Source: Deltaproteobacteria bacterium (GTDB taxonomy: Bacteria > Desulfobacterota > B13-G15 > RBG-16-54-18). Taken from it: a stretch of DNA of 7,373 bases. Numbering within the stretch: position 1 is the first letter of the stretch; each line of letters starts with the position of its first letter. The translations under genes were made by a program, and so were the position numbers. Shown in pieces: positions 1 to 5,792 of this stretch. The stretch spans positions 1 to 7,373 of the forward strand of contig QMLM01000079.1 of NCBI GenBank assembly GCA_003646745.1, written 5' to 3'. Under the pieces are notes generated by a model. That model was not told the origin of the DNA. It made no database searches and worked only from the letters and a program-made list of their open reading frames with translations.

Positions 1-649
1 TCATTAATTGGGTAACAACATCTGGTGGGGTCAATATGGCTGCAACAGCGAAAATGCCAAGGATGACGTATCTTCTATTACGGGAGAGCATCCGATGGTC
101 GACTACACCGAGCTTGGTGAGGAAGAGGATAAAGAGGGGTAACTCGAAGATTAGACCGAAGGTGAGCAGGAGCATGGAGCAAAAGGATAAGTATTCCTTA
201 AGCTTTGGTGCCGGCCTTATAAAGTCCGTAGCAAAGCCGAGGAAAAATTTAAAACCGAAGGGGAAGACGATGAAATACCCAAAGGCAGCACCGCCGATGA
301 AGAGGAAAGTAGAGATAATGACGAAGGGTATTACGTATCTCTTCTCATGGCTATAGAGGGCCGGGGCGACAAAAAGCCAGAGCTGATATAGGACAACCGG
401 AGAAGCCAAAAAGATCCCTGCCAATAGTGAGACCTTTAGATAGGTAAAAAAGGCTTCGGGAAGGCTGGTGAAGATCATGCTTGCCCCTGGAGGCAGGGTC
501 TTTTGTAAGGGGATCATCAATAGCCAGAAGATCTCTTTCGAAAAGATATAACAGATGCCGAAACCTATCCCCACAGCGATCAAGGATATGATCAATCTCT
601 TGCGGAGCTCTTCTAGGTGTTCTATAAAGGTCTGTTTCTTTTCCTCCAT
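1..649 (-). CDS. tatC: Sec-independent protein translocase TatC (3' end cut by window edge)
   Basis: TatC is the multi-spanning inner-membrane receptor of the twin-arginine translocation pathway: it binds RR signal peptides and, with TatA/TatB proteins, exports folded proteins. The frame is open from the ATG at 649 to the left edge (216 residues seen; the family is usually about 240-260, so only a short C-terminal tail is missing). Visible hallmarks are the N-terminal HLEELRKR (11-18), with E14 matching E. coli Glu15; the YQLWLFVAPALYSHEKR stretch (88-104), with E102 matching E. coli Glu103; an FELP motif in the second half; and TPPD (207-210), whose D210 matches E. coli Asp211. Hydrophobic segments fit the usual six spans. 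The start is set by a TGATG junction: the stop of the upstream tatB-like gene shares a base with this ATG. No purine-rich ribosome site precedes it (upstream reads AAAATTAGTAGCTG), so translation probably depends on coupling. Family identity is very secure. Confidence 0.96.
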   Translation of the reverse strand, partial: MEEKKQTFIEHLEELRKRLIISLIAVGIGFGICYIFSKEIFWLLMIPLQKTLPPGASMIFTSLPEAFFTYLKVSLLAGIFLASPVVLYQLWLFVAPALYSHEKRYVIPFVIISTFLFIGGAAFGYFIVFPFGFKFFLGFATDFIRPAPKLKEYLSFCSMLLLTFGLIFELPLFILFLTKLGVVDHRMLSRNRRYVILGIFAVAAILTPPDVVTQLM

Positions 650-936
650 CAGCTACTAATTTTAGAGGGTCTTTCTGCCTTTCCCTCCTTTTCTTTTTCC
701 TCCTCACACATGAGCTTTTCCTTTAGGGCCTCTTTTAGCTCCTGTTCATTGGGGATCTCCTCTTTAATGGGTTCGATTTCCTCGGAGATGGTCTCCTTCA
801 ACTCATCGGTGGTTTTGCGCAACTCACCCATTGTCTTACCCAGTGATTTGGCTAATTGGGGAAGTCTCTTCGGACCGACCAATATCAGGGCAAGGCCCAA
901 GATGACTAATAGCTCTGACATACCGATGCCGAACAT
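649..936 (-). CDS. tatB: Twin-arginine translocase TatA/TatB-family protein, TatB-like
   Basis: This is a 95-residue single-span Tat component. It starts MFGIGMSELL, has one hydrophobic helix (about 8-20), then the hinge GPKRLP (21-26) and an amphipathic helix (about 27-48), followed by a long acidic/lysine-rich tail with coiled-coil character. Glu8 and the Gly21-Pro22 pair sit at exactly the E. coli TatB positions, whereas TatA usually has Phe-Gly before the amphipathic helix; hence TatB-like. In many deltaproteobacteria such proteins are named TatA or TatB interchangeably, so the A/B assignment is less sure than the family. With TatC it would form the membrane receptor complex for RR-signal substrates. 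The ATG at 936 is chosen because AAGGAGGA lies 5 bases upstream; an in-frame TTG at 972 would add 12 residues unlike the family. The gene overlaps tatC by one base (TGATG). No separate TatA is visible here. Confidence 0.9.
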   Translation of the reverse strand: MFGIGMSELLVILGLALILVGPKRLPQLAKSLGKTMGELRKTTDELKETISEEIEPIKEEIPNEQELKEALKEKLMCEEEKEKEGKAERPSKISS

Positions 937-940
937 CTCT

Positions 941-948
941 TCCTCCTT
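941..948 (-). promoter_or_regulatory. Strong ribosome-binding site of the tatB-like gene
   Basis: On the minus strand this reads AAGGAGGA, with the AGGAGG core ending 5 bases before the ATG at 936. It matches the 16S rRNA tail almost perfectly and decides the start in favour of MFGIGMSELL over the upstream in-frame TTG. Confidence 0.85.
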
Positions 949-975
949 TGAGGAAGTTTGAAAAAGTGTCAAAAG

Positions 976-1004
976 ATATTAACATATAACTCCTCCTTCC
1001 ACAA
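976..1004 (-). promoter_or_regulatory. Candidate sigma-70-type promoter for tatB-tatC
   Basis: On the minus strand TTGTGG (1004-999) and TAATAT (981-976) are separated by exactly 17 bases. Transcription would begin near 969, leaving a leader of roughly 30 bases that contains the strong ribosome site at 941-948. The match is partial (about 3/6 and 4/6), so this rests on spacing and location and is only a candidate. Confidence 0.35.
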
Positions 1005-1046
1005 TGCCTTTATCGCGGTGAAAAAGGTTGAGGAGCCAGGTGTTTT

Positions 1047-1061
1047 GTTATAGGGTATAAC
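1047..1061. promoter_or_regulatory. Perfect inverted repeat GTTATA-GGG-TATAAC before the transporter gene
   Basis: Two perfect 6-base arms are separated by three G bases, ending 11 bases before the ATG at 1073 and just upstream of its AGGAG ribosome site (1064-1068). It could be a regulator-binding site, a weak RNA hairpin next to the ribosome site, or part of an AT-rich -10 element: a TTGAGG at 1028-1033 lies upstream, but its spacing to the TATA-like bases is not ideal. The symmetry is seen; its function is inferred. Confidence 0.35.
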
Positions 1062-1072
1062 CCAGGAGATAC

Positions 1073-2284
1073 ATGAGACGCAAAGAGATCATTTCATGGG
1101 CACTCTATGATTTTGCCAATACCATCTTTTCGGCCAATGTCATCTCCATTTATTTCCCCCTCTGGTTAACCCAGGAGTTGGGGGGTGAACAGATACACTA
1201 TAGTCTGGCTATCTCCGCCTCCATGCTGGCGGTGGCTTTTACCATGCCCCTTCTCGGGATCCTGTCCGATAGATGGGGCAGAAGGAAACCCCTGCTGTTT
1301 CTGTTTACCTTAGCCTGTGCCTTCGCCACTGGTGGATTGGGTACCTTGGCCGATCTCTCTTTGGCCCTTCTCTGTTTTGCCTTGGCGAATTATGCCTATC
1401 AGGGAGGCCTGGTCTTCTACAACGCCCTTTTGCCCGGAGTAAGCTCGGAGGGTGAATTGGGCAGGGTATCGGGCCTAGGGGTAGGGCTTGGTTACCTAGG
1501 AGCCATCTTAGGAGTAGTCATGGTCACCCCCTTTGTTTCTGGAAGGCTTTGGGGTTGGGATGTCCCCTTTCTCACAGAGAGGGGTAATGCAGCTTCCTTT
1601 CTTCCCACAGCCCTGCTTTTTTTACTGTTTTCGCTGCCAATTTTCCTATGGGTCAAAGAGCCCGCTGAGGAAGGCATCTGGAGGGAGAAAAGAGTATGGA
1701 AGGCACTGCTACAGATTAAGGCCCATCCCCAAATCCTCAGATTTCTCGTCGCCAGGTTTTTTTATCTGGATGGTATCAACACAGCTATCGTCTTTATGTC
1801 GGTATATTTGGTAAATGTAGTGGGATTCAGTGGAAAGGGTGAAGTCCAGGATTTCTTCATCGTCTCGACTACCTTTGCTATTTTGGGAGGCATCGGCTGG
1901 GGTGTGTTAACAGATCGCTGGGGCCATAGGAGGACCCTTTCCTTAGTTCTTTTGCTTTTCACCTCGGCCATTATAGCGGCGACATTGGCGACAACTAAAT
2001 TCCTTTTTTGGTTCATCGGACCCCTGATAGGGATTGCCCTGGCTGGTGTGTGGACATCTGATCGCCCCCTGCTCATCACCCTTTCTCCCCCTGGGATGTA
2101 CGGTGAGTTCTTCGGCCTGTACTCTCTGTCCGGGAAGCTCGCCGCCATCATCGGTCCCCTTCAATGGGGGATATTGGTAAAGCTTTGTGAGCCCTTAGGC
2201 CTTTGGAAATACCGGATAGCCATCTTCTCCTTGACCCTCTTCTTTGTCCTAGGTCTCCTGATCCTGAGAAAGCTCCCCCGATAG
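1073..2284 (+). CDS. UMF1/Atg22-type major facilitator superfamily transporter
   Basis: This 403-residue polytopic membrane protein is close to the usual length for 12-span MFS carriers. The N-terminus WALYDFANTIFS (9-20) and the later FYLDGINTAI (230-239) are the pattern of the UMF1/Atg22-like branch (related to yeast vacuolar Atg22). MFS motif A appears twice, as GILSDRWGRRK (62-72) and as GVLTDRWGHRR (277-287), marking the two six-helix halves; EFFGLYSLSGK (345-355) is another recognisable block of this branch. It should be an inner-membrane secondary transporter. The substrate cannot be told from sequence; fungal relatives export amino acids from vacuoles, which is weak guidance for bacteria. 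AGGAG at 1064-1068 supports the ATG start. The gene is divergent from the tat genes and ends one base from the convergent hydrolase gene, so it looks monocistronic. Confidence 0.9.
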   Translation: MRRKEIISWALYDFANTIFSANVISIYFPLWLTQELGGEQIHYSLAISASMLAVAFTMPLLGILSDRWGRRKPLLFLFTLACAFATGGLGTLADLSLALLCFALANYAYQGGLVFYNALLPGVSSEGELGRVSGLGVGLGYLGAILGVVMVTPFVSGRLWGWDVPFLTERGNAASFLPTALLFLLFSLPIFLWVKEPAEEGIWREKRVWKALLQIKAHPQILRFLVARFFYLDGINTAIVFMSVYLVNVVGFSGKGEVQDFFIVSTTFAILGGIGWGVLTDRWGHRRTLSLVLLLFTSAIIAATLATTKFLFWFIGPLIGIALAGVWTSDRPLLITLSPPGMYGEFFGLYSLSGKLAAIIGPLQWGILVKLCEPLGLWKYRIAIFSLTLFFVLGLLILRKLPR

Positions 2285-2285
2285 C

Positions 2286-3038
2286 TTAGATCTCTATCCT
2301 CATCATATCCTCGGCCAGAAGCACCTCTCCCTGATATACCCTCTGGCAATCTCTTTTTATATCGAACTGATCGCAGGGAGGATAAAAGTGGGTGAGGACC
2401 AATCTCTTGCAGCCTGCCTCCTGAGCAATTCGGCCTGCCAATGAGGGGGTGAGGTGGCCTTTTACCTTCATCATGTCCGGGAAGGAGGCCTCCAAGAGGA
2501 GAAGATCCGCTCCCCTTGCCAGTTCCACAATGTTATGACAATAATCGGTGTCACCCGAGTAGACAAAGATCTTCCCCTCGGGTGACTCCAACCTATAACC
2601 CACGCTTTCAGGTGCATGCTCCAAGGGGAGGGTGCTGACCCGCAGCCCCGCCAGCTCCATATCATCGGTGAGGACTTCTTCGATATGGATGTGGAAGGTC
2701 TCTGGTTCTACCCAGGTTCCGTAAACCCACCTTAACCCCTCGAAGTAGTCCCGAAATCCCCTGCCACCGAGGATGAGGAGGTCCCTCTCCCTAGGGTCCT
2801 CTTTATACCTGCAGGCGAAGATTAACGGCACCAGGTCACCTACGTGGTCGGGGTGGATGTGGCTATAGAGGATGACGTCGAGGTCCTTGTAGCTCACCCC
2901 TGCTTGCAACATCCTCACTAGGGTACCTGAACCGCTATCTAGGAGAAGGGATTTGTCGCCAGCTTTTAACAGAGCGGCAGGGGAGCCTCTCCTGAGGGAA
3001 GGAACTCCCGTACCTGAGCCCAGGATGATCAATTCCAT
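2286..3038 (-). CDS. Metallo-beta-lactamase-fold hydrolase, ribonuclease Z-like
   Basis: This is a 250-residue soluble MBL-fold protein. Metal-binding residues are complete: SHIHPDH (59-65; H60, H62, D64, H65), LEHAPESVGYR (139-149; H141), GDTDYC (162-167; D163), GHLTPSLAG (194-202; H195) and LTHFYPP (215-221; H217). The order and the H...GYR, GDT, EASFPD and HLT blocks follow the RNase Z/ElaC-like branch of the superfamily, with a dinuclear zinc site expected. It departs from true RNase Z in having HxHPDH instead of HLHGDH and in showing no obvious inserted tRNA-gripping exosite arm, so tRNA 3' processing should not be assumed; cyclic-nucleotide or other phosphodiester hydrolysis is also possible. 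The ATG at 3038 is preceded by GGGGTGA. The gene is divergent from the GAF-Fis regulator and convergent with the transporter. Confidence 0.9.
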   Translation of the reverse strand: MELIILGSGTGVPSLRRGSPAALLKAGDKSLLLDSGSGTLVRMLQAGVSYKDLDVILYSHIHPDHVGDLVPLIFACRYKEDPRERDLLILGGRGFRDYFEGLRWVYGTWVEPETFHIHIEEVLTDDMELAGLRVSTLPLEHAPESVGYRLESPEGKIFVYSGDTDYCHNIVELARGADLLLLEASFPDMMKVKGHLTPSLAGRIAQEAGCKRLVLTHFYPPCDQFDIKRDCQRVYQGEVLLAEDMMRIEI

Positions 3039-3085
3039 CTATTCACCCCGCGCGCTTCTATTTTTGTCTTTTCTCGCCCATGGAG

Positions 3086-3114
3086 AAGATACCATCAGCC
3101 CTGGTGGGATTCAA
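3086..3114 (-). promoter_or_regulatory. Candidate sigma-70-type promoter for the MBL-fold hydrolase
   Basis: On the minus strand TTGAAT (3114-3109) and TATCTT (3091-3086) are 17 bases apart, each matching the consensus at 4 of 6 positions. Start of transcription near 3079 would give a leader of about 40 bases ahead of the ATG at 3038. The -35 hexamer lies inside one arm of a perfect inverted repeat (3109-3132). Confidence 0.4.
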
Positions 3115-3132
3115 GGAGTAAAGATCTTGAAT
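3109..3132. repeat. Perfect inverted repeat ATTCAAG-N10-CTTGAAT, possible operator
   Basis: Seven-base arms at 3109-3115 and 3126-3132 match perfectly around a 10-base spacer. Arm centres are 17 bases apart, somewhat more than the 10-11 bases of one helical turn. One arm covers the candidate -35 of the hydrolase promoter, a natural place for a repressor or modulator. Operator function is inferred. Confidence 0.45.
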
Positions 3133-3138
3133 TTCCTG

Positions 3139-3167
3139 CCAAAGGGGAAATACTTTGGAGTTCCCCT
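3139..3167. repeat. Two overlapping, mutually exclusive inverted repeats
   Basis: CCAAAG (3139-3144) pairs with CTTTGG (3153-3158), and AGGGGAA (3143-3149) pairs with TTCCCCT (3161-3167). The two foldings share bases, so only one can form at a time in a transcript, while as DNA they give nested dyads. They lie upstream of both candidate promoters, so a DNA-binding role is likelier than an attenuator. Function is unknown. Confidence 0.35.
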
Positions 3168-3215
3168 GCTTAGGGTTCTTATTATCTTTAATAGGGAGAG
3201 ATTTGCTGAGAAAAG

Positions 3216-3244
3216 TTGAGAAAAGAAGAAAAAAATTAGATAAA
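3216..3244 (+). promoter_or_regulatory. Candidate promoter for the GAF-Fis regulator gene
   Basis: TTGAGA (3216-3221) and GATAAA (3239-3244) are 17 bases apart with an A-rich spacer. Transcription would start near 3251. That would leave the TTG at 3253 almost leaderless and favours the ATG starts at 3280 or 3316. Confidence 0.3.
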
Positions 3245-3315
3245 TTTCCCCCTTGAAAAATAGAGGGCAGCGTTATAAGATGGCTTCGTTCATCTTCCCT
3301 AGAAAGGGGGACGGA

Positions 3316-4074
3316 ATGATATCTCCCCAAGGCTGGAGGGAAGGTCCTTCGATGCTTCAGCTCTCTATTTGGTATGAGTTTAATCGAGCCCTTGCCTCTG
3401 CCAAGGACATAAGCTCCATCTTTAATAATGCCATGGCCTTTTTGGAGGAGATCATTGAGATCCAAAATGGGCTGTTGGGCATCTTGGATAAGACCACCGA
3501 TGAGGTGGTCGTGGAGGAGGTCTATGGGCCAGGTTTGCAGGCAGTAAAGGGGAATCGGTGCAAAGTAGACGAGGGGAAAAGTGGAGAGGTCATACGTCTT
3601 GGTTGTCCTGCAGCGATTTCGGATCTTTTGGGAGAACCCCTTTTGCAAGGGATAGATGAAGAATTTCGCCGTTCAGGGCCTTCATTTATTTATGCCCCCT
3701 TGAGGTGGGGGGACAATTCCCTAGGTATTTTGGGGATCGGTCACCCCTCGCATTCGGCAGAAGAAGGTCTAAAATTATTGGATACAGTTGCTTCATTTAT
3801 CTCCCCTGCCTTAATGGTGGTCCGCTGGGGCGAAGAAACACCCCTGGATGAAATCCTGAGGCGCAAATTGGAGGCAGCGATTGAGCGCATGGATCTGCAT
3901 ACCGAGAGTCAGGGGAGCCTTATGGCTGATGTCATCGCCCTAGTAGAGCGGACCCTTATCCTCACGGCTTTACGCAAGGCGGACTATGTACAAGTAACTG
4001 CTGCCCGCTTTTTGGGCATAAACCGAAACACCCTGCGCAAAAAGATTAAGGAATTAGGGATTCCTCTCCCCTAG
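3316..4074 (+). CDS. GAF domain protein with C-terminal Fis-type helix-turn-helix (NifA/NtrC-like without AAA+)
   Basis: A 252-residue probable transcription regulator. Residues about 14-168 form a GAF sensor domain of the NifA type: a helical lead-in (LQLSIWYEFNRALASA), the core ILDKTTDEVVVEEVYG (56-71) and an APLRWGDNSLGILGIGH strand block (127-143). After a linker comes a Fis/NtrC-type DNA-binding domain (about 203-248): LVERTLILTALRKA, then the helix-turn-helix AARFLGINRNTLRKKIKELG (229-248). The AAA+ ATPase (GAFTGA, Walker motifs) that sits between these parts in NifA is absent, so it should bind DNA without activating sigma-54 polymerase. The start is uncertain: ATG 3316 has AGGGGG 5 bases upstream; ATG 3280 and TTG 3253 are in-frame alternatives, as is ATG 3352 at the edge of the GAF domain. 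The ligand is unknown. Its stop interlocks with that of the convergent leuB-like gene in CTAG (4071-4074). Confidence 0.88.
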   Translation: MISPQGWREGPSMLQLSIWYEFNRALASAKDISSIFNNAMAFLEEIIEIQNGLLGILDKTTDEVVVEEVYGPGLQAVKGNRCKVDEGKSGEVIRLGCPAAISDLLGEPLLQGIDEEFRRSGPSFIYAPLRWGDNSLGILGIGHPSHSAEEGLKLLDTVASFISPALMVVRWGEETPLDEILRRKLEAAIERMDLHTESQGSLMADVIALVERTLILTALRKADYVQVTAARFLGINRNTLRKKIKELGIPLP

Positions 4075-5138
4075 ATCTTTGTAGCATATTCAGCTACCAT
4101 ATCCCCTACTTCTTCAGTGCTGTATCCCATCTGCCCGGCTGATAGGCTTTTTAGGTGTCCCTCCAATACCCGTATTACCGCCTCCTCTACCCGCCTGGCT
4201 GCTGCCGCTTCCCCTAAGTGATCGACCATCATTTGACATGCGCAAATAGCCGCCAGGGGGTTGATGACATTTTTACCTGCATACTTGGGGGCGGATCCTC
4301 CAATGGGTTCAAACATAGAGGTCCCCTCTGGGTTAATGTTTGCCCCTGCCGCGATGCCCATCCCGCCCTGGATTATTGCCCCTAGGTCGGTGATGATATC
4401 CCCAAACATATTGTCGGTGACGATGACGTCGAACCATTCGGGATTTTTTACCATCCACATGCAGATGGCGTCGACATGGGCATAATCGGTTTTCACATCG
4501 GGGTATTCCCCAGACAGCTCTTTAAAGACCCTTTCCCATAGGTCAAAGGCGTAGGTGAGGACGTTCGTCTTGCCGCAAAGGGTCAACTTTTTATCCTTTG
4601 CGCGTCGACGGCAGAACTCGAAGGCGTATCGAAGACAGCGCTCCACCCCTTTGCGGGTGTTGATGGATTCCTGAATGGCCACCTCGTCAGGTGTACCTCT
4701 CCTCAAAATCCCCCCGGCACCGGCATAAAAACCCTCTGTATTCTCTCTGATAACCACAAAATCTATCTCCTCCGGTCCCTTGCCCTTAATGGGGGTCTCG
4801 ACCCCTGGATAGAGCTTGATCGGCCTCAGATTTATATACATGTCGAGCTCAAACCTAATTCGCAAAAGGATCCCCTTCTCCAGAATCCCCGGTTTGACCG
4901 CAGGGTGGCCGATGGCACCGAGGTAGATGGCATCCATCTGACGCAGTTCTTCCAGGGCTGAATCAGGTAGGGTCTCCCCTGTTTTGAGATAACGCTCTGC
5001 CCCGAAATCATAATAGATGAGATCCACCTTAAACCCCTCTATATCAGAGACTGCCTTGAGGACCTTCACCCCTTCCCTTATCACCTCTGGTCCAGTTCCG
5101 TCTCCAGGTATTACGGCGATCTTATATGACCTGTGCAT
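4071..5138 (-). CDS. leuB: Isocitrate/isopropylmalate dehydrogenase family enzyme, probable 3-isopropylmalate dehydrogenase
   Basis: A 355-residue beta-decarboxylating dehydrogenase of normal length. If LeuB, it oxidises and decarboxylates 3-isopropylmalate to 2-oxoisocaproate in leucine synthesis. Visible features: N-terminal IPGDGTGPEV (10-19); substrate arginines R95, R105 (NLRP) and R131 (IREN); Tyr138 (EGFYAG); Lys190; Asp223 (HVDA); metal-binding Asp247 and Asp251 (FGDIITD); and the coenzyme loop EPIGGSAPKYAG (277-288). The specificity helix GILLRIR (89-95) keeps the Leu-Leu...Arg of LeuB but is shifted by about a residue at the Glu. Sequences like YDFGAERYLKTGE also occur in tartrate/D-malate-type relatives, so the substrate is less sure than the family. 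The coenzyme loop has Lys-Tyr where LeuB has Asp-Ile. The stop of tsaC directly abuts this ATG (TAGATG), with GAGGA 7 bases upstream: the last gene of the pur operon. Confidence 0.8.
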   Translation of the reverse strand: MHRSYKIAVIPGDGTGPEVIREGVKVLKAVSDIEGFKVDLIYYDFGAERYLKTGETLPDSALEELRQMDAIYLGAIGHPAVKPGILEKGILLRIRFELDMYINLRPIKLYPGVETPIKGKGPEEIDFVVIRENTEGFYAGAGGILRRGTPDEVAIQESINTRKGVERCLRYAFEFCRRRAKDKKLTLCGKTNVLTYAFDLWERVFKELSGEYPDVKTDYAHVDAICMWMVKNPEWFDVIVTDNMFGDIITDLGAIIQGGMGIAAGANINPEGTSMFEPIGGSAPKYAGKNVINPLAAICACQMMVDHLGEAAAARRVEEAVIRVLEGHLKSLSAGQMGYSTEEVGDMVAEYATKI

Positions 5139-5777
5139 CTACTTTTCCTCTAACAAAGGTTTTTTGATTATCCCTTCACGCAATATCTTCGGCGGGGTTT
5201 CTGTGAGATCGATTACCGTAGAGGCCACCCCCGCTACCTCTCCCCCATCGATTATTAGGTCCACCTGCTCGCCAAAGATTTGGTAGATCCTTTGGACATC
5301 GGTGAGATCTGCCCTCCCTGCAAGGTTGGCGCTGGTAGAGGTTAAGGGGGTATCCAGTCCCTCCAGTATCATTCTGGCAATGGGGTGAGAGGAGACCCTC
5401 AGACCTATCTTCCCATCTTTGCCTTTAAGGGGGAAGGGGAGGCCCTCCTTGGCCCAGAAGATGAGGGTTAAGGGTCCGGGCCAATACTTCTTCGCCAAAG
5501 TCCTTCCCAATGGTGGGACTTCTTTGACGAAGGCCGCCAGCATTCCTACATCCTTGATCAAAAAGGGAATAGGCTTGTCCTCTTTCCTTCCTTTTATTTC
5601 ATACAATCTCTTTATTGCTGTAAGGCAAAAGGGATTGGTCCCAAGACCGTATAGGGTCTCAGTGGGATAGATCACTACCCCTCCCTCCTTCAACACCTCA
5701 ACTACCTCTTCAATAAGCCTGAAGGATGGTCTTTGGGGATCTATTCTCAGGATGTTGGCCACCTTAGCCTTGTGCAC
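5139..5777 (-). CDS. tsaC: L-threonylcarbamoyladenylate synthase (TsaC/YwlC/Sua5 family)
   Basis: It makes threonylcarbamoyl-AMP from threonine, bicarbonate and ATP, the first step of the universal t6A37 modification of ANN-decoding tRNAs; soluble and cytoplasmic. At 212 residues it is the catalytic YrdC-like domain alone, without the Sua5 C-terminal extension. Motifs: PTETLYGLG (38-46), KGRKEDKP (62-69), YWPGPLTL (98-105), STSAN (147-151), STVID (186-190) and REG (200-202), which build the positively charged cavity for ATP and threonine. The start used is GTG at 5777, with GAGG about 10 bases upstream. A second in-frame GTG at 5762, giving MANILRIDP with AAGG 5 bases ahead, is equally believable and looks more like typical family N-termini. 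It lies 29 bases after purE and abuts leuB, so it should be co-transcribed with both. Confidence 0.92.
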   Translation of the reverse strand: MHKAKVANILRIDPQRPSFRLIEEVVEVLKEGGVVIYPTETLYGLGTNPFCLTAIKRLYEIKGRKEDKPIPFLIKDVGMLAAFVKEVPPLGRTLAKKYWPGPLTLIFWAKEGLPFPLKGKDGKIGLRVSSHPIARMILEGLDTPLTSTSANLAGRADLTDVQRIYQIFGEQVDLIIDGGEVAGVASTVIDLTETPPKILREGIIKKPLLEEK

Positions 5778-5792
5778 CTTTTTAAGGCCTCA

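Larger units (their letters stand above)
3039..3315. other. Divergent intergenic control region between the hydrolase and GAF-Fis genes
   Basis: These 277 bases are the largest gene-free stretch of the window. They hold candidate promoters for both flanking genes, three perfect inverted repeats, the 8-base palindrome AAGATCTT (3121-3128) and an A/G-rich segment around 3211-3237. No tRNA, small ORF with a good start, or rho-independent terminator is evident. Reading frames crossing the region on the minus strand are shadows of the GAF-Fis gene. I looked for a sigma-54 signature; the nearest sequence, TGGCAG on the minus strand near 3136-3141, lacks a proper -12 GC element. Confidence 0.7.

Noticed and set aside
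36..356. A 106-codon plus-strand frame at the left edge
   Set aside because: Antisense to tatC, which shows all conserved motifs on the other strand; the product is an arginine/lysine-rich shadow.
1762..2151. A 129-codon minus-strand frame inside the transporter gene
   Set aside because: Antisense to conserved transmembrane segments; composition fits a shadow frame.
3120..3145. Possible sigma-54 promoter (TGGCAG on the minus strand) in the divergent region
   Set aside because: The -12 GC element is absent at the required spacing, and the neighbouring regulator has no sigma-54 activator domain.
3058..3648. A 196-codon minus-strand frame across the divergent intergenic region
   Set aside because: Most of it is antisense to the GAF domain, it resembles no family and has no good ribosome site.
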